Assembly: GCA_963204905.1 (NCBI GenBank) | Contig: CAUJJN010000382.1 | Coordinates: 25,798 to 89,797, forward strand | Length of the DNA: 64,000 nucleotides | Reading direction: 5' to 3' | From: Pseudomonadota bacterium | GTDB taxonomy: Bacteria; Pseudomonadota; Alphaproteobacteria; Rhizobiales; Xanthobacteraceae | In this document: piece after piece, positions 8,256-16,870 of the stretch | Layout of the letters: each line of letters starts with the position of its first letter | Position numbering within the stretch: position 1 is the stretch's first letter | Notes under the pieces: model-generated | Databases searched by the model: none | What the model saw: the letters and a program-made list of their open reading frames with translations, nothing else | What the model was told of the DNA's origin: nothing | Made by a program: the position numbers and the translations under genes

Positions 8256-9449
8256 CTACTTGATCAGGGGGCACCCACCCTCGGACAACGGACGCCAGGC
8301 CTCCGACGGCGAAATAACCGCGAGTTGTTTCTGAACATCCCACTTGCTCTTGGACTCGGACGGCTTCTTGACCTCGAACAGGTACATGTTTCGCAGCAAA
8401 CGTCCGTCTTCGCGGACTTTCGCGCCGTCCGTCATGAAATCGTTCACAGGAAGTTCCTTGATCTTCTTCATGACAGCCTGTGCTTCGTCGGTCCCCGCAG
8501 CTTTCACGGCCTTGAGGTAGTGCGCCACGCCGCTATAGGTCGCTGCTTGCATCTCGGTCGGGGGAGCACCATGCCGCTTTTCGAAGCGAGCGGAAAACTC
8601 GCGCGTCTTGTCGTTCTGATCCCAATAGAAAGCTTGTGTCAGAACCATTCCCTCGGTGGCCTTTAGCCCAATCGCCGGAATATCGGTGAGAAACACCGTG
8701 GTGCCGATAAGCCGTTGGCCACCTTGCACGATGCCGAAATCGACAGCGGTTTTGACCGATGTGACAAGATCAGCGCCTGCGTTCGCCAGCACGATTACGT
8801 CGGCCTTCGAAGCCTGCGCCTGAAGCATATAAGACGAGAAGTCAGCGGTCCCGAGCGGATGCCGGACGGCGCCCAACACCTTGCCGCCGCCTTTTTCGAT
8901 CAGAGCCGCCGTGTCTTTTTGAATGGCGTGACCCAAACCGTAGTCCGCGACGATGAAAAAGAACGTCTTGGCCCCGCTTCGTAGTGCAGCCTTCACCGCA
9001 CCTGCCGAAAGTGCGTAGGTATCAAACGTCCAGTGGGCGCCATTCGGCGAACAATTTGGTCCGGTCAGGAGCGATGTGCCACCCGACGTCACGATATCGA
9101 TCTTGTTCTTCTCCCGCGCGATTTGCTGGACAGCGAGAGCGACTGCGGAATGCCCCAGTCCAAAGATGGCATCCACGCCATCGACGTCATACCATCGCCG
9201 TGCAATCAGGGCGCCCGTGTCGGCCTTGTTCTGATGGTCGCCGGAGAGCACCTCAATCGGCTTTCCGAGGACGTTGCCGCCGAAATCCTCGACAGCCATT
9301 TGCGCGGCGAGAAAGTCACCGGGTCCCTGAACCGCGGCATACGGCCCGTTCATGTCATCGATGACACCCAACTTGATCTTGTCCGGACCGGCCAGACAAG
9401 TGGTGATCGACATCAACACAGCCACGCTCGCCAACAAACATTTTCTCAT
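8256..9449 (-). CDS. ABC transporter substrate-binding protein, branched-chain amino acid type
   Basis: 397 aa from MRKCLLASVAVLMSITTCLAG, a short signal peptide. An AGGAGG site 5 nt upstream fixes this start over the 28-codon longer ORF-track start. The mature protein begins GPDKIKLGVIDDMNGPYAAVQGPG and contains GDHQNKADTGALIARRWYD and MQAATYSGVAHYLKAVKAAGT, typical for HAAT receptors. It lies 32 bp after the AliA-like ligase gene in the TetR-controlled operon, so its ligand is likely the acid that the ligase activates. As with the other HAAT receptor in the window, no membrane or ATPase genes accompany it. Confidence 0.88.
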   Translation of the reverse strand: MRKCLLASVAVLMSITTCLAGPDKIKLGVIDDMNGPYAAVQGPGDFLAAQMAVEDFGGNVLGKPIEVLSGDHQNKADTGALIARRWYDVDGVDAIFGLGHSAVALAVQQIAREKNKIDIVTSGGTSLLTGPNCSPNGAHWTFDTYALSAGAVKAALRSGAKTFFFIVADYGLGHAIQKDTAALIEKGGGKVLGAVRHPLGTADFSSYMLQAQASKADVIVLANAGADLVTSVKTAVDFGIVQGGQRLIGTTVFLTDIPAIGLKATEGMVLTQAFYWDQNDKTREFSARFEKRHGAPPTEMQAATYSGVAHYLKAVKAAGTDEAQAVMKKIKELPVNDFMTDGAKVREDGRLLRNMYLFEVKKPSESKSKWDVQKQLAVISPSEAWRPLSEGGCPLIK

Positions 9450-9481
9450 GATTTCCTCCTGGATGTCCCTAAACATTTGCT

Positions 9482-11149
9482 TCAGTTCGCAACCGCGCCT
9501 ATCGGGCGAACACCATTGGACGGGTTGGCCCACTCCCGAAGAATGAATTTTTGAATCTTTCCGCTGGGCGTTCGCGGCATCGCTTCAACGATCTCGAGCC
9601 GCTCGGGCAGATAATTTTTGGTGCAATCACGTTCGAGCAGGAAACGAACCACCTCATCCAGCGTGAGGCTCATCCCCTCGCGAAGAACAACAACCGCACA
9701 GCCGCGTTCGCCGAGCCGCTCGTCGGGATACGGGACGATTGCCACTTCAGCGATCGCGGGATGCTCGAACAGAAGCGCTTCTATTTCGACGACAGGAACA
9801 TTCTCACCACCACGGATGATGACGTCCTTGCTGCGCCCCGTGATGCGGACATAGCCTCGCTCATTGATCCTTGCGAGATCGCCCGTATCGAGCCAGCCGT
9901 CGCTGCTGGTCGCCTCGAATTCGCTGCGCTTCAAATACCCGACAAAGTTTCCGGAGCTTCGAACCTGAAGCCTGCCTTCGACATTGCTTGGAAGGGAATT
10001 CCCATCCTCGTCGACGACGCGGATTTCCGCGCCAGGATTTGGCTTGCCGTCGCTCTCGGCACTGGCCCCGACCGGGTCGTCGACATCCGTTGCGGTGGAT
10101 GCGCCGCACTCGGTCATTCCCCAGATCGACACGATCGCGGCATCCAGCTTTTGCGACGCGCGATAAACAAGAGCGGGCGGAATAGGCGCGCCGCCGGCCA
10201 CAAATATGCGGAAATCCGGAAGATCGACTCCGCGTTTTTCAACCGCTTCCGTCAGATCCAGCAAGAATGGAGTCGACGCCATCGTGAACGTCGTTCGCTC
10301 TGCCGCCATGATCTCGAGTGCCTTCTCGGCGTTCCAAGCATCCTGCAGGACAGAGGTGCCCTGAACGAGTATCGGCATCAGTATTCCGACCAGAAAGCCG
10401 GTTTGATGCGCAAGCGGCGACGGCATGAAGATGACGTCGTCCGAGTTCAATCCCAGTCGCTCAACTCTAGGCCGCACGTCCCCCCAAAGGGTGTTGGACG
10501 TATGCATCACTCCTTTTGGCTCACCTGTCGTTCCTGAGGTGAACAGAATTTGGCAGACGTCATCCGCACCCGGCGGCGAAGGAAATCGATCGCGACGCGG
10601 CGCTTCAGCATTTTCAAGCAGCCAATCAAAGCTATCTTCGCCCGTTCCCCCGGCGAAAAACGTATGCGCGAGATTGGGTAGAGCCTGTTGCAGCTCCGAA
10701 ACCATCTTCCGATATTCGAATTTTCTGAATTCGCTCGGTGCAATCAGTATTTTAGATTCGGCCAACTCCAGCATGAACGAAAGCTCTCGCGAGCGAAAAA
10801 TTGGCATCAGCGGATTCGTCACCGCGCCAACCCGCATCGCTGCAAGATGAGCAGCCGTGAATTCCCACCAGTTCGGGAGCTGAATTGAAATGACATCGCC
10901 GGGCTGGATTCCCAGCTTGAGGAAATTGGCGGCGATGCCTGTCACCCGACGATCGAGCATCTCATAGGTCAGAACTTGCCGGCTTCCTTTCGTCGACTTG
11001 TAGTCGACGACCGCAGGATGATCGGGTCGGTTAGCAACGGCTGCATCGAAATAGTCGAGGATCGTCTCCTCGCGCCAGAGGCCCGCCTGCCGCATCGCTC
11101 GCTTGCGATCCGCTGACAAGGAAAAGGCGTGCCGGAATATCAAGGCCAA
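9482..11149 (-). CDS. aliA: Acyl-CoA synthetase, AliA-like (cyclohexanecarboxylate-CoA ligase type)
   Basis: 555-aa ANL-family ligase with the P-loop ILFTSGTTGEPKGVMHT, the A5 motif SIWGMTECGAS, WLDTGDLARINERGYVRITGR, and the C-terminal catalytic Lys in PRTPSGKIQKFIL. It forms acyl-CoA from a carboxylic acid with ATP. The overall pattern (AMRQAGLWREETILDYFDAAV at the N-terminus) and the Bad/Ali-like neighbours support a cyclohexanecarboxylate-type substrate. The first codon is probably TTG; a GGAG site fits the TTG at 11143 (8 nt) better than the one at 11149 (2 nt). It leads an operon under a TTGACA/TATCAT promoter overlapped by a TetR-type palindrome. Confidence 0.8.
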   Translation of the reverse strand: MALIFRHAFSLSADRKRAMRQAGLWREETILDYFDAAVANRPDHPAVVDYKSTKGSRQVLTYEMLDRRVTGIAANFLKLGIQPGDVISIQLPNWWEFTAAHLAAMRVGAVTNPLMPIFRSRELSFMLELAESKILIAPSEFRKFEYRKMVSELQQALPNLAHTFFAGGTGEDSFDWLLENAEAPRRDRFPSPPGADDVCQILFTSGTTGEPKGVMHTSNTLWGDVRPRVERLGLNSDDVIFMPSPLAHQTGFLVGILMPILVQGTSVLQDAWNAEKALEIMAAERTTFTMASTPFLLDLTEAVEKRGVDLPDFRIFVAGGAPIPPALVYRASQKLDAAIVSIWGMTECGASTATDVDDPVGASAESDGKPNPGAEIRVVDEDGNSLPSNVEGRLQVRSSGNFVGYLKRSEFEATSSDGWLDTGDLARINERGYVRITGRSKDVIIRGGENVPVVEIEALLFEHPAIAEVAIVPYPDERLGERGCAVVVLREGMSLTLDEVVRFLLERDCTKNYLPERLEIVEAMPRTPSGKIQKFILREWANPSNGVRPIGAVAN

Positions 11150-11156
11150 CGCTCCA

Positions 11157-11174
11157 TGAATGATTAATCATTCA
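11157..11174. promoter_or_regulatory. 18-bp palindrome, candidate TetR operator at aliA-like promoter
   Basis: TGAATGATTAATCATTCA is a perfect palindrome starting directly after the -10 element of the aliA-like promoter. The same arms (TGAATGA-N4-TCATTCA) recur before the acyl-CoA dehydrogenase gene at 16853-16870. A repressor bound here would cover the transcription start. Confidence 0.72.
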
Positions 11175-11202
11175 ATGATAACTCTCAAAGACCTCCTGTC
11201 AA
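11175..11202 (-). promoter_or_regulatory. Sigma-70 type promoter of the aliA-like operon
   Basis: On the minus strand TTGACA (11197-11202) is followed after 16 bp by TATCAT (11175-11180), close to the vegetative consensus. The palindromic operator begins right after the -10. Confidence 0.6.
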
Positions 11203-11250
11203 TGCTGAATGCAGGGGTTTTGGTATGAAAAACCGCGAAAATCTAGCTTA

Positions 11251-11278
11251 TTGACATCTGTTATTGAACAATGATTCT
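11251..11278 (+). promoter_or_regulatory. Possible promoter of the quinone oxidoreductase gene
   Basis: TTGACA at 11251-11256 is followed after 16 bp by GATTCT. The -35 is perfect and the -10 weak. It lies 27 bp before the ATG at 11305. The TGAATGA palindrome is not repeated on this side, although the divergent operator is within 100 bp. Confidence 0.4.
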
Positions 11279-11304
11279 AGTTTCGAATTCAGATGGAGCG
11301 AAAT

Positions 11305-12297
11305 ATGCGCGCACTCGTCAGCACCCGCCCCGGAGGGCCAGACACACTCTCAATCGTCGACCTGCCCGCTCCCCCGGTAGGCCACAAGCAAGTTCAGATC
11401 GCCGTGCGCGCCTGCGGAATCAACTATCCGGACACGTTGATCATCGAGGATCGCTATCAATTTAAACCGGCGCGTCCGTTTTCGCCGGGAGGAGAAGTCG
11501 CGGGCGTCATCACGACCGTTGGCCGGGATGTCACGAGCGTGAAGGTCGGCGACCACGTCATCGGAACTTCGATCTGGGGCGGCCTCGCCGAAAAGTTCGT
11601 ATGCGACGAGCATCGCTGCGTACCGATCCCAGACGATATGGCATTTGATGACGCCGCAGCTCTGCTCCTGACGTTCGGCACCTCGTATTATGGCTTGAAG
11701 GATCGCGCTCACCTGCAGGCCAACGAAACGGTGATCGTGCTTGGTGCCGCCGGCGGCATCGGGCTTGCTTCGGTCGCACTGGCAAAAGCAATGGGAGCAC
11801 GCGTCATCGCTGCAGTTTCGACAGAGCAAAAGGCAGAGCTTGCCCGAGACGCGGGCGCCAGCGAGGCAGTCATCTACGGGCGCGACCAGTCCGCGGCCAC
11901 GAACAAAGAATTTACGAATGCCTTGAAAAGCATATCCGGCTCCAACGGAGCCGATGTCATCGTCGACGCCGTTGGCGGCAATTACGCAGAAGCAGCCCTA
12001 CGTGCCATCGGATGGAACGGCCGTTATCTCGTCGTCGGATTTCCTGCTGGCATTCCCTCGATCCCCCTTAATCTTCCCCTGTTGAAGTCCTGCCAGATCA
12101 TCGGCGTTTTCTGGGGAGCGTGGATTGATCGCGAACCCTCGGCGTTTCAGCAAAGTGCCGGTGAACTGATCGACCTTTATCGCGGCGGGAAGATCAAACC
12201 TGTGATATCGGCCAGATATTCGCTTGAGGATGCTGCCATTGCATTCAAGCAATTGAGCGGACGGGGCGCCGTGGGTAAACTTGTCGTCACCCTGTGA
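11305..12297 (+). CDS. NADPH:quinone oxidoreductase family protein (zeta-crystallin-like MDR)
   Basis: 330 aa from MRALVSTRPGGPDTLS; GGAG 6 nt upstream supports this ATG over the one four codons earlier. It is a zinc-free MDR: a GroES-like N-terminus (GEVAGVITTVGRDVTSVKVGDHV), then the Rossmann motif VIVLGAAGGIGLASVALAKAMGARVIAAVS. These NADPH-dependent enzymes reduce quinones or enoyl thioesters. It is divergent from the aliA-like operon and convergent with the TetR gene, ending 9 bp from it. A role in the same acid pathway, for example enoyl-CoA reduction, is inference. Confidence 0.85.
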   Translation: MRALVSTRPGGPDTLSIVDLPAPPVGHKQVQIAVRACGINYPDTLIIEDRYQFKPARPFSPGGEVAGVITTVGRDVTSVKVGDHVIGTSIWGGLAEKFVCDEHRCVPIPDDMAFDDAAALLLTFGTSYYGLKDRAHLQANETVIVLGAAGGIGLASVALAKAMGARVIAAVSTEQKAELARDAGASEAVIYGRDQSAATNKEFTNALKSISGSNGADVIVDAVGGNYAEAALRAIGWNGRYLVVGFPAGIPSIPLNLPLLKSCQIIGVFWGAWIDREPSAFQQSAGELIDLYRGGKIKPVISARYSLEDAAIAFKQLSGRGAVGKLVVTL

Positions 12298-12305
12298 CCG
12301 TCCTC

Positions 12306-12980
12306 TTAGGGAATACGGCCCTCTTTCCTTAATTCGGCCAACCGCCGCTCTCCTCGCCCCGTGAGGACGGCCATGAAGAACAGGTTCAAACCACGATTGA
12401 TATACTCGTCGACGGTCATTCGTTTCGCGAAGTGCCAAGCTTTCAGCGCCCAAGCATGGGAAAAGATGACGATCTGATAGACAAACAACTCGACGTCGGT
12501 CTCGGTAAAAAGCCCGGTCGCAATACACTCACGAACGCAATCCGCGATATAACCATTCGTGGTGATTTCCTTCTGCTTGATTATGTCCCTGCGTTCCTTC
12601 CTGAGCGATTTTGTCTCGCGATAGGTTAGAACCGTGACCTCAACGGATGCATTGTTCACCCTGCAAAAGGCCCGGACAGCCGCATAGAACCGCTCAAGCG
12701 GGTCCTCGGTCGTCTTCAGCGCAGCCAGAATATGAGCATCGTACGAGTCCATGATCTCGACGATAGCCAGATAGAGAAGATCTTCCTTGTCGTTGAAATA
12801 TTGGTAGATGGTCCCAATACTGACCTCGGCGCATTCAGCGATGTCGCGAATGGTCGCCGGATGATATCCTCGCTCGCTAAAGACCTTGATGCTGGCAGCT
12901 GTAATCTGCTTTCGACGACGCTCGACCAGGGCAGGATCATCAATCTTGCTCTTTACGCTCGCGCTTTCAGGTTGAACCAT
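12306..12980 (-). CDS. TetR family transcriptional regulator, likely local repressor of the ring-cleavage locus
   Basis: 224 aa. The helix-turn-helix is at residues ~22-68: RRKQITAASIKVFSERGYHPATIRDIAECAEVSIGTIYQYFNDKEDLL. The C-terminal domain (TVLTYRETKSLRKERRDIIKQKE, HAWALKAWHFAKRMTVDEYI) resembles TetR proteins that sense acyl-CoA intermediates. It is the last gene of the acd-ech-sdr-CoA transferase operon, 39 bp after the CoA transferase gene, and is therefore probably self-regulated. The palindromes at both operon promoters are its likely targets; this link is inferred from position. Confidence 0.85.
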   Translation of the reverse strand: MVQPESASVKSKIDDPALVERRRKQITAASIKVFSERGYHPATIRDIAECAEVSIGTIYQYFNDKEDLLYLAIVEIMDSYDAHILAALKTTEDPLERFYAAVRAFCRVNNASVEVTVLTYRETKSLRKERRDIIKQKEITTNGYIADCVRECIATGLFTETDVELFVYQIVIFSHAWALKAWHFAKRMTVDEYINRGLNLFFMAVLTGRGERRLAELRKEGRIP

Positions 12981-13019
12981 AGAGTCGTTCGCCTTCTGGA
13001 TTCGATCGAGCCGGATCGG

Positions 13020-14171
13020 CTACGAGTTAAACATATCCCAACCGCTTGCGTCAGCCGCTTCGTCGAGCAGCGGATAAGGCGCCGCAGTCACTAGCGATCG
13101 AAATCTTCTGTCGAAGGGCATAGGAAGCGCTGTAACGTCTCCGCTGCCGATCGCTACTTTCCTGTCGAATACTTTCCGGGACCGAAAATGCTCTGAATCC
13201 AAAGCTTCGTCAATTGTAGCCACCACGGCCACGCAAACATCATAGTCTCGAAAAATCTCGCTCCACTGTGCGGCTGTCTTTTCCCTGATTTTCGCGGCAA
13301 CCAGAGACTTGGTCTTGACGGGATCGGAGCGATCGTCGCGAGCGTGACCCGGAAGATCGATGCGATCGCAAAAGCTCGCCCAAAATCGATCCTCCACGGG
13401 CGCGACCGACAGGAAGCGATCGTCGACGGTACGATAGATCCCGTATCGCGCTGAGCCACCTGTAGTCATATCCTCGCCCGCTTGGGGTCCAACGCCGGTT
13501 ATCTGTTGCTTGGCAATTGCCGCATACAGAAACGGCAACACGTTCTCGGCCATCGCCACATCGATATAGCATCCCGAGCCACAATGCTGCCGTTGCAGAA
13601 GCGCGAGAAGGATATTCATGATCGCGGGGTAGCTCCCCCCGGCAATATCGGCGATCAATGCGGGTGGCAGGACGGGCGAGCCATCCGCCGACGCAACCAG
13701 AGACAGCATTCCTGTTTCGGCGACATAGTTGAGATCATGAGCGGCGACCCCGCTCAACGGGCCCGTCTGTCCGTATCCGCTTATCGCGCAATAGATCAAT
13801 CGCTTGTTGATCTGAGACAGAACATCGTACGAGAGCCCCAGACGCGCCATCACCCCCGGCCGAAACTGCTCGACCAGAATATCCGCATCGGCAACGAGAT
13901 GTTTGAAATGCTCAATACCCCCGGCCGTTTTCAGATCGAGAACGATGCTTCGCTTCCCGCGATTCAGCAGCGCGAAAATTCCGCTGTCAGGCCCGACTTT
14001 CGGCTCATATTCACGAGCTTCGTCGCCGCCCGGCCGCTCGATCTTCAAGACATGCGCCCCGGCCTCAGCAAGAGCAAGCGTCGCCAATGGACCCGGGACA
14101 AGCGTCGTGAGATCGAGCACCCGTATCCCAGATAACGGTTGAACGACGTTGATTTTCGATCCAGCCAACAT
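13020..14171 (-). CDS. CaiB/BaiF CoA-transferase family protein
   Basis: 383-aa family III CoA transferase. It shows the family opening LSGIRVLDLTTLVPGPLATLALAEAGAHVLKIERPGGDEAR, the expected catalytic Asp region (AHDLNYVAETGML), and SGYGQTGPLSGVAAHDLNY. These enzymes move CoA between acids without ATP. In this operon it could recycle CoA from pathway products to the incoming acid, giving a second activation route beside the AliA-like ligase. Its ATG overlaps the stop of the SDR gene, so they are translationally coupled. Confidence 0.88.
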   Translation of the reverse strand: MLAGSKINVVQPLSGIRVLDLTTLVPGPLATLALAEAGAHVLKIERPGGDEAREYEPKVGPDSGIFALLNRGKRSIVLDLKTAGGIEHFKHLVADADILVEQFRPGVMARLGLSYDVLSQINKRLIYCAISGYGQTGPLSGVAAHDLNYVAETGMLSLVASADGSPVLPPALIADIAGGSYPAIMNILLALLQRQHCGSGCYIDVAMAENVLPFLYAAIAKQQITGVGPQAGEDMTTGGSARYGIYRTVDDRFLSVAPVEDRFWASFCDRIDLPGHARDDRSDPVKTKSLVAAKIREKTAAQWSEIFRDYDVCVAVVATIDEALDSEHFRSRKVFDRKVAIGSGDVTALPMPFDRRFRSLVTAAPYPLLDEAADASGWDMFNS

Positions 14172-14923
14172 CAGTCGACCATCGTCAGACCGCCACTGAC
14201 GCTCAGAACTTGCCCCGTCACGAAATCAGCCTGTGAACTCAGAAAGAACATGACGGCATCGGCGACTTCCTCTGGACGACCCAATCGACGGAAGGGAACG
14301 GCCTTCACAAGCGCTTCCTTGATCCTCTCATTCTGTTGAGCATGGAACATGGGCGTATCCGTCGGGCCGGGACAGACGCAGTTCACGCGAATCTTATATC
14401 GCGCCATCTCGCGTGCGAGAGCTTTGGTAAACGCAATCATTCCGCCTTTTGCGGAGGAGTAGACGACCTCACCCATGCTTCCGACGCGGCCGGCGTCGCT
14501 GGCGATGTTCACAATCGCACCACGCGCTTGCTCCGACATCAATTTCACAACTGCATGCGTGAGCCGCACGGGACCGAGAAGATTGATTTGAACGATGCGA
14601 TCCCAGAGGTCTGCCGGATTTTGAAGAAATGGTTGAATGATCTCCCAACCCGCAGCATTCACAAGCCCATCTACAGCGCCATTCGCCTGCTTGTGGACTG
14701 AGGCCGCAAAGGCTTCGATTGAGGCTGGATTGGCCAGGTCGAGGCGACAAAAATCCACTGAGAGACCCGCAGCGCCTGCTTCCGCCTTGACCCGCGATCC
14801 TCCCTCCTCATTGACATCGCCGATGAGCACGTGGGCTCCACGTTTCGCGGCCAATAGCGCGATCGCCTTCCCGATGCCGGACGCTCCGCCAGTGACGATG
14901 ATGCGCTTGCCGTTGAAATCCAT
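14171..14923 (-). CDS. badH: BadH-like short-chain dehydrogenase (2-hydroxycyclohexanecarboxyl-CoA dehydrogenase type)
   Basis: 250-aa classical SDR: nucleotide site VTGGASGIGKAIAL, NAAGWEIIQPF in place of the usual NNAG, catalytic Ser in IVNIASDAGRVGSMGEV, YSSAKGG with catalytic Tyr and Lys, and the C-terminal GQVLSVSGGLTMVD. The NAAGWEI/SDAGRVGSMGEVVY and VSGGLTM patches match my memory of Rhodopseudomonas BadH. The expected reaction oxidises the 2-hydroxy group of the ring thioester with NAD. A GGAGAGG site precedes the ATG. It sits between the BadK-like and CoA transferase genes. Confidence 0.78.
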   Translation of the reverse strand: MDFNGKRIIVTGGASGIGKAIALLAAKRGAHVLIGDVNEEGGSRVKAEAGAAGLSVDFCRLDLANPASIEAFAASVHKQANGAVDGLVNAAGWEIIQPFLQNPADLWDRIVQINLLGPVRLTHAVVKLMSEQARGAIVNIASDAGRVGSMGEVVYSSAKGGMIAFTKALAREMARYKIRVNCVCPGPTDTPMFHAQQNERIKEALVKAVPFRRLGRPEEVADAVMFFLSSQADFVTGQVLSVSGGLTMVD

Positions 14924-14932
14924 GTCCCTCTC

Positions 14933-15700
14933 CTAACTCATTCGCTTGCGATTCAGGAATTCCATGACTGCTGAGCGCGTCTCTTCGGACTCGAAGAGTT
15001 TGCGGCTTCTTGCCACCTCGATTCCAAAACCAATATCCTGTCTCACCTCGGAGGCGCGTATGCATTCCTTCGCGGCCTTGAGCGCAAGTTGCGGCATGGC
15101 CGCGAGACGCCCAATCAGCTTGGCGGTTTGCGGCGCCAGTTCTTCCGCCGGAAACGACCACTGGGCGATACCCAGACCGACCGCTTCCGCCCCTCGAACA
15201 ACGTCGCCGGTAAAGATGAGGCGCTTTGCAACAGCCTGACCGCAGATTGCGGTCAGACGCTGCGTCCCACCGATTGCGGGTAAAAGTCCAAGACAGACCT
15301 CCGGAAGACCAAGTTTTGCATCATCCGCAACGATGCGGACGTCGCAAGACAACGCCAGCTCGAGTCCCCCGCCAAGCGCGGCGCCAGCGATTTCTGCAAC
15401 GGTCACGCACGATAGACTTTCGATCCTTTGGAATAGGCTTTGATATTGACGCAAGGCCGCGACAAAATCTGATGTCCCCTTGTCTCCGCCCGAGAATCCC
15501 ATCGCGACGGCTTTCAAGTCGGCACCCGCGCTGAAAAACTTCAACGCGCTCTTGATGTGAAGAACGCGCACGCTGCCGCGAGCTTCCACGTCATCGATCA
15601 CCCGGTGGAATCTTGCACACCAATCCAATGCTATTGTGTTGGCCGGAGGCGCGTTGAGCATGGCTAGAGCAACGTCCCCATCGAAGTAAAGATCGATCAT
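14933..15700 (-). CDS. Enoyl-CoA hydratase/isomerase, BadK-like
   Basis: 255-aa crotonase: oxyanion-hole segments FFSAGADLKAV and EIAGAALGGGLELALSCDVRI, and LGLPEVCLGLLPAIGGTQRL with the Glu expected at the catalytic position. It would hydrate cyclohex-1-enecarboxyl-CoA to the 2-hydroxy thioester, the BadK step. The assignment to that substrate rests on its place between AliB-like and BadH-like genes. The ATG overlaps the stop of the acyl-CoA dehydrogenase gene (ATGA). Confidence 0.82.
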   Translation of the reverse strand: MIDLYFDGDVALAMLNAPPANTIALDWCARFHRVIDDVEARGSVRVLHIKSALKFFSAGADLKAVAMGFSGGDKGTSDFVAALRQYQSLFQRIESLSCVTVAEIAGAALGGGLELALSCDVRIVADDAKLGLPEVCLGLLPAIGGTQRLTAICGQAVAKRLIFTGDVVRGAEAVGLGIAQWSFPAEELAPQTAKLIGRLAAMPQLALKAAKECIRASEVRQDIGFGIEVARSRKLFESEETRSAVMEFLNRKRMS

Positions 15701-16839
15701 GAAGACAGTGATCCCGTTAGCTCGCGGGCGATAACCATCCGCTGGATATCGTTTGTCCCTTCATAGATTTTGGCCACGCGAACATCCCTGTAGATCCGCT
15801 CGACGTCATAGTCAGCCATGTAACCATTACCGCCCAGCGTCTGCATCGCATCTGAGCAAACCCTCTCCGCCATTTCAGAGGCGAAGAGCTTTGCCATTGA
15901 AACTTCCGCAAGACAGCTAGCCCGCTCGCTTTTGAGACGTGCGGCATAAAAGACGAGCTGCTCGGCAGCAGTGACCGCTGTCACCATGTCTGCAAGACGG
16001 AACGAAACGCCCTGATAGCTTGAGATTTGCCTCCCAAATGCCTGGCGCTCTCGAGAGTACGCGACTGCCAGTTCAAGCGCCTTCCGAGCCATTCCGACAG
16101 ATTGCGCGGCAATTCCGATCCGGCCGCCTTCAAGATTGCTGAGGGCGATGCGATATCCGTCTCCCTCCGCGCCCAACATGGCGGTCGCTTCGACCTCGAC
16201 ATCTTGAAGAAGCAATTCGCAGGTATCCGAGGCGTGCTGACCCATCTTCCGCTCGACACGCGCAACCGTGTAGCCGGGCGCATCGGTCGGAACGATGAAA
16301 GCGCTGATCCCGCGCTTGCCCGCATCGGGGTTGGTTTGCGCGAAGACCAACGCAATGTCCGACGTCGCACCGCCGGTGATAAATTGCTTCGTCCCGTTCA
16401 GAACCCACCCAGCCTGGGTGCGCCGAGCTTTGGTTCTGATGCTTGATGCGTCGGATCCGCTCTGCGGCTCCGTCAAAGCAAACGCAGACATCACCTCTCC
16501 GGTGATCATCGGCGGAAGGTACCGCGCGATCTGAGCTTGGGATCCATAGGTTAGGATGGGCATGCATCCGACAGAATTCTGGCCGCCCATGATGGTCGAA
16601 ACCGCACCGTTGCCGGCGGCGATTTCCATCATCGCTGCCGCGTAGGCAACGTAATCGACACCGATCCCACCGAATTCGCTCGGCACGGTCATACCGAACA
16701 ACCCGAGCGCGCCCATCTGCCTGAAGACGTCCCTCGGGATACGACCGTTCTCTTCCCAGGCCTTCGACTGCGGCCAAAGCACATCCTGCGAGAACCGCCG
16801 ACAAGTTTCCTTAATATGTTGAAATTCCATGGAAAGCAT
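15697..16839 (-). CDS. Acyl-CoA dehydrogenase, AliB-like
   Basis: About 380-aa FAD-dependent acyl-CoA dehydrogenase. Signatures are AFALTEPQSGSDASSIRTKA (FAD/substrate site), RQAFGRQISSYQGVSFRLADM, and QTLGGNGYMADYDVERIYRDVRVAKIYEGTNDIQRMVIAREL with the catalytic Glu in YEGTND. It would form the ring double bond of cyclohexanecarboxyl-CoA. The ORF track starts at 16863, but that ATG lies inside the operator; the ATG at 16839 (MLSMEF) or 16830 (MEF) is more likely. It is the first gene of the five-gene operon that ends with the TetR gene. Confidence 0.86.
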   Translation of the reverse strand: MLSMEFQHIKETCRRFSQDVLWPQSKAWEENGRIPRDVFRQMGALGLFGMTVPSEFGGIGVDYVAYAAAMMEIAAGNGAVSTIMGGQNSVGCMPILTYGSQAQIARYLPPMITGEVMSAFALTEPQSGSDASSIRTKARRTQAGWVLNGTKQFITGGATSDIALVFAQTNPDAGKRGISAFIVPTDAPGYTVARVERKMGQHASDTCELLLQDVEVEATAMLGAEGDGYRIALSNLEGGRIGIAAQSVGMARKALELAVAYSRERQAFGRQISSYQGVSFRLADMVTAVTAAEQLVFYAARLKSERASCLAEVSMAKLFASEMAERVCSDAMQTLGGNGYMADYDVERIYRDVRVAKIYEGTNDIQRMVIARELTGSLSS

Positions 16840-16852
16840 GAATGGTCGCCAT

Positions 16853-16870
16853 TGAATGAGCATTCATTCA
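16853..16870. promoter_or_regulatory. Candidate TetR operator at the acyl-CoA dehydrogenase promoter
   Basis: TGAATGAGCATTCATTCA has the same 7-bp arms as the palindrome at 11157-11174 (TGAATGA-N4-TCATTCA). A TTGACA (minus strand, 16891-16896) lies 20 bp upstream, matching the layout at the aliA-like promoter (22 bp). Confidence 0.72.

Noticed and set aside
7518-8666. 382-aa plus-strand ORF
   Set aside because: Antisense to the BadI-like and ABC binding protein genes, which have clear family motifs.
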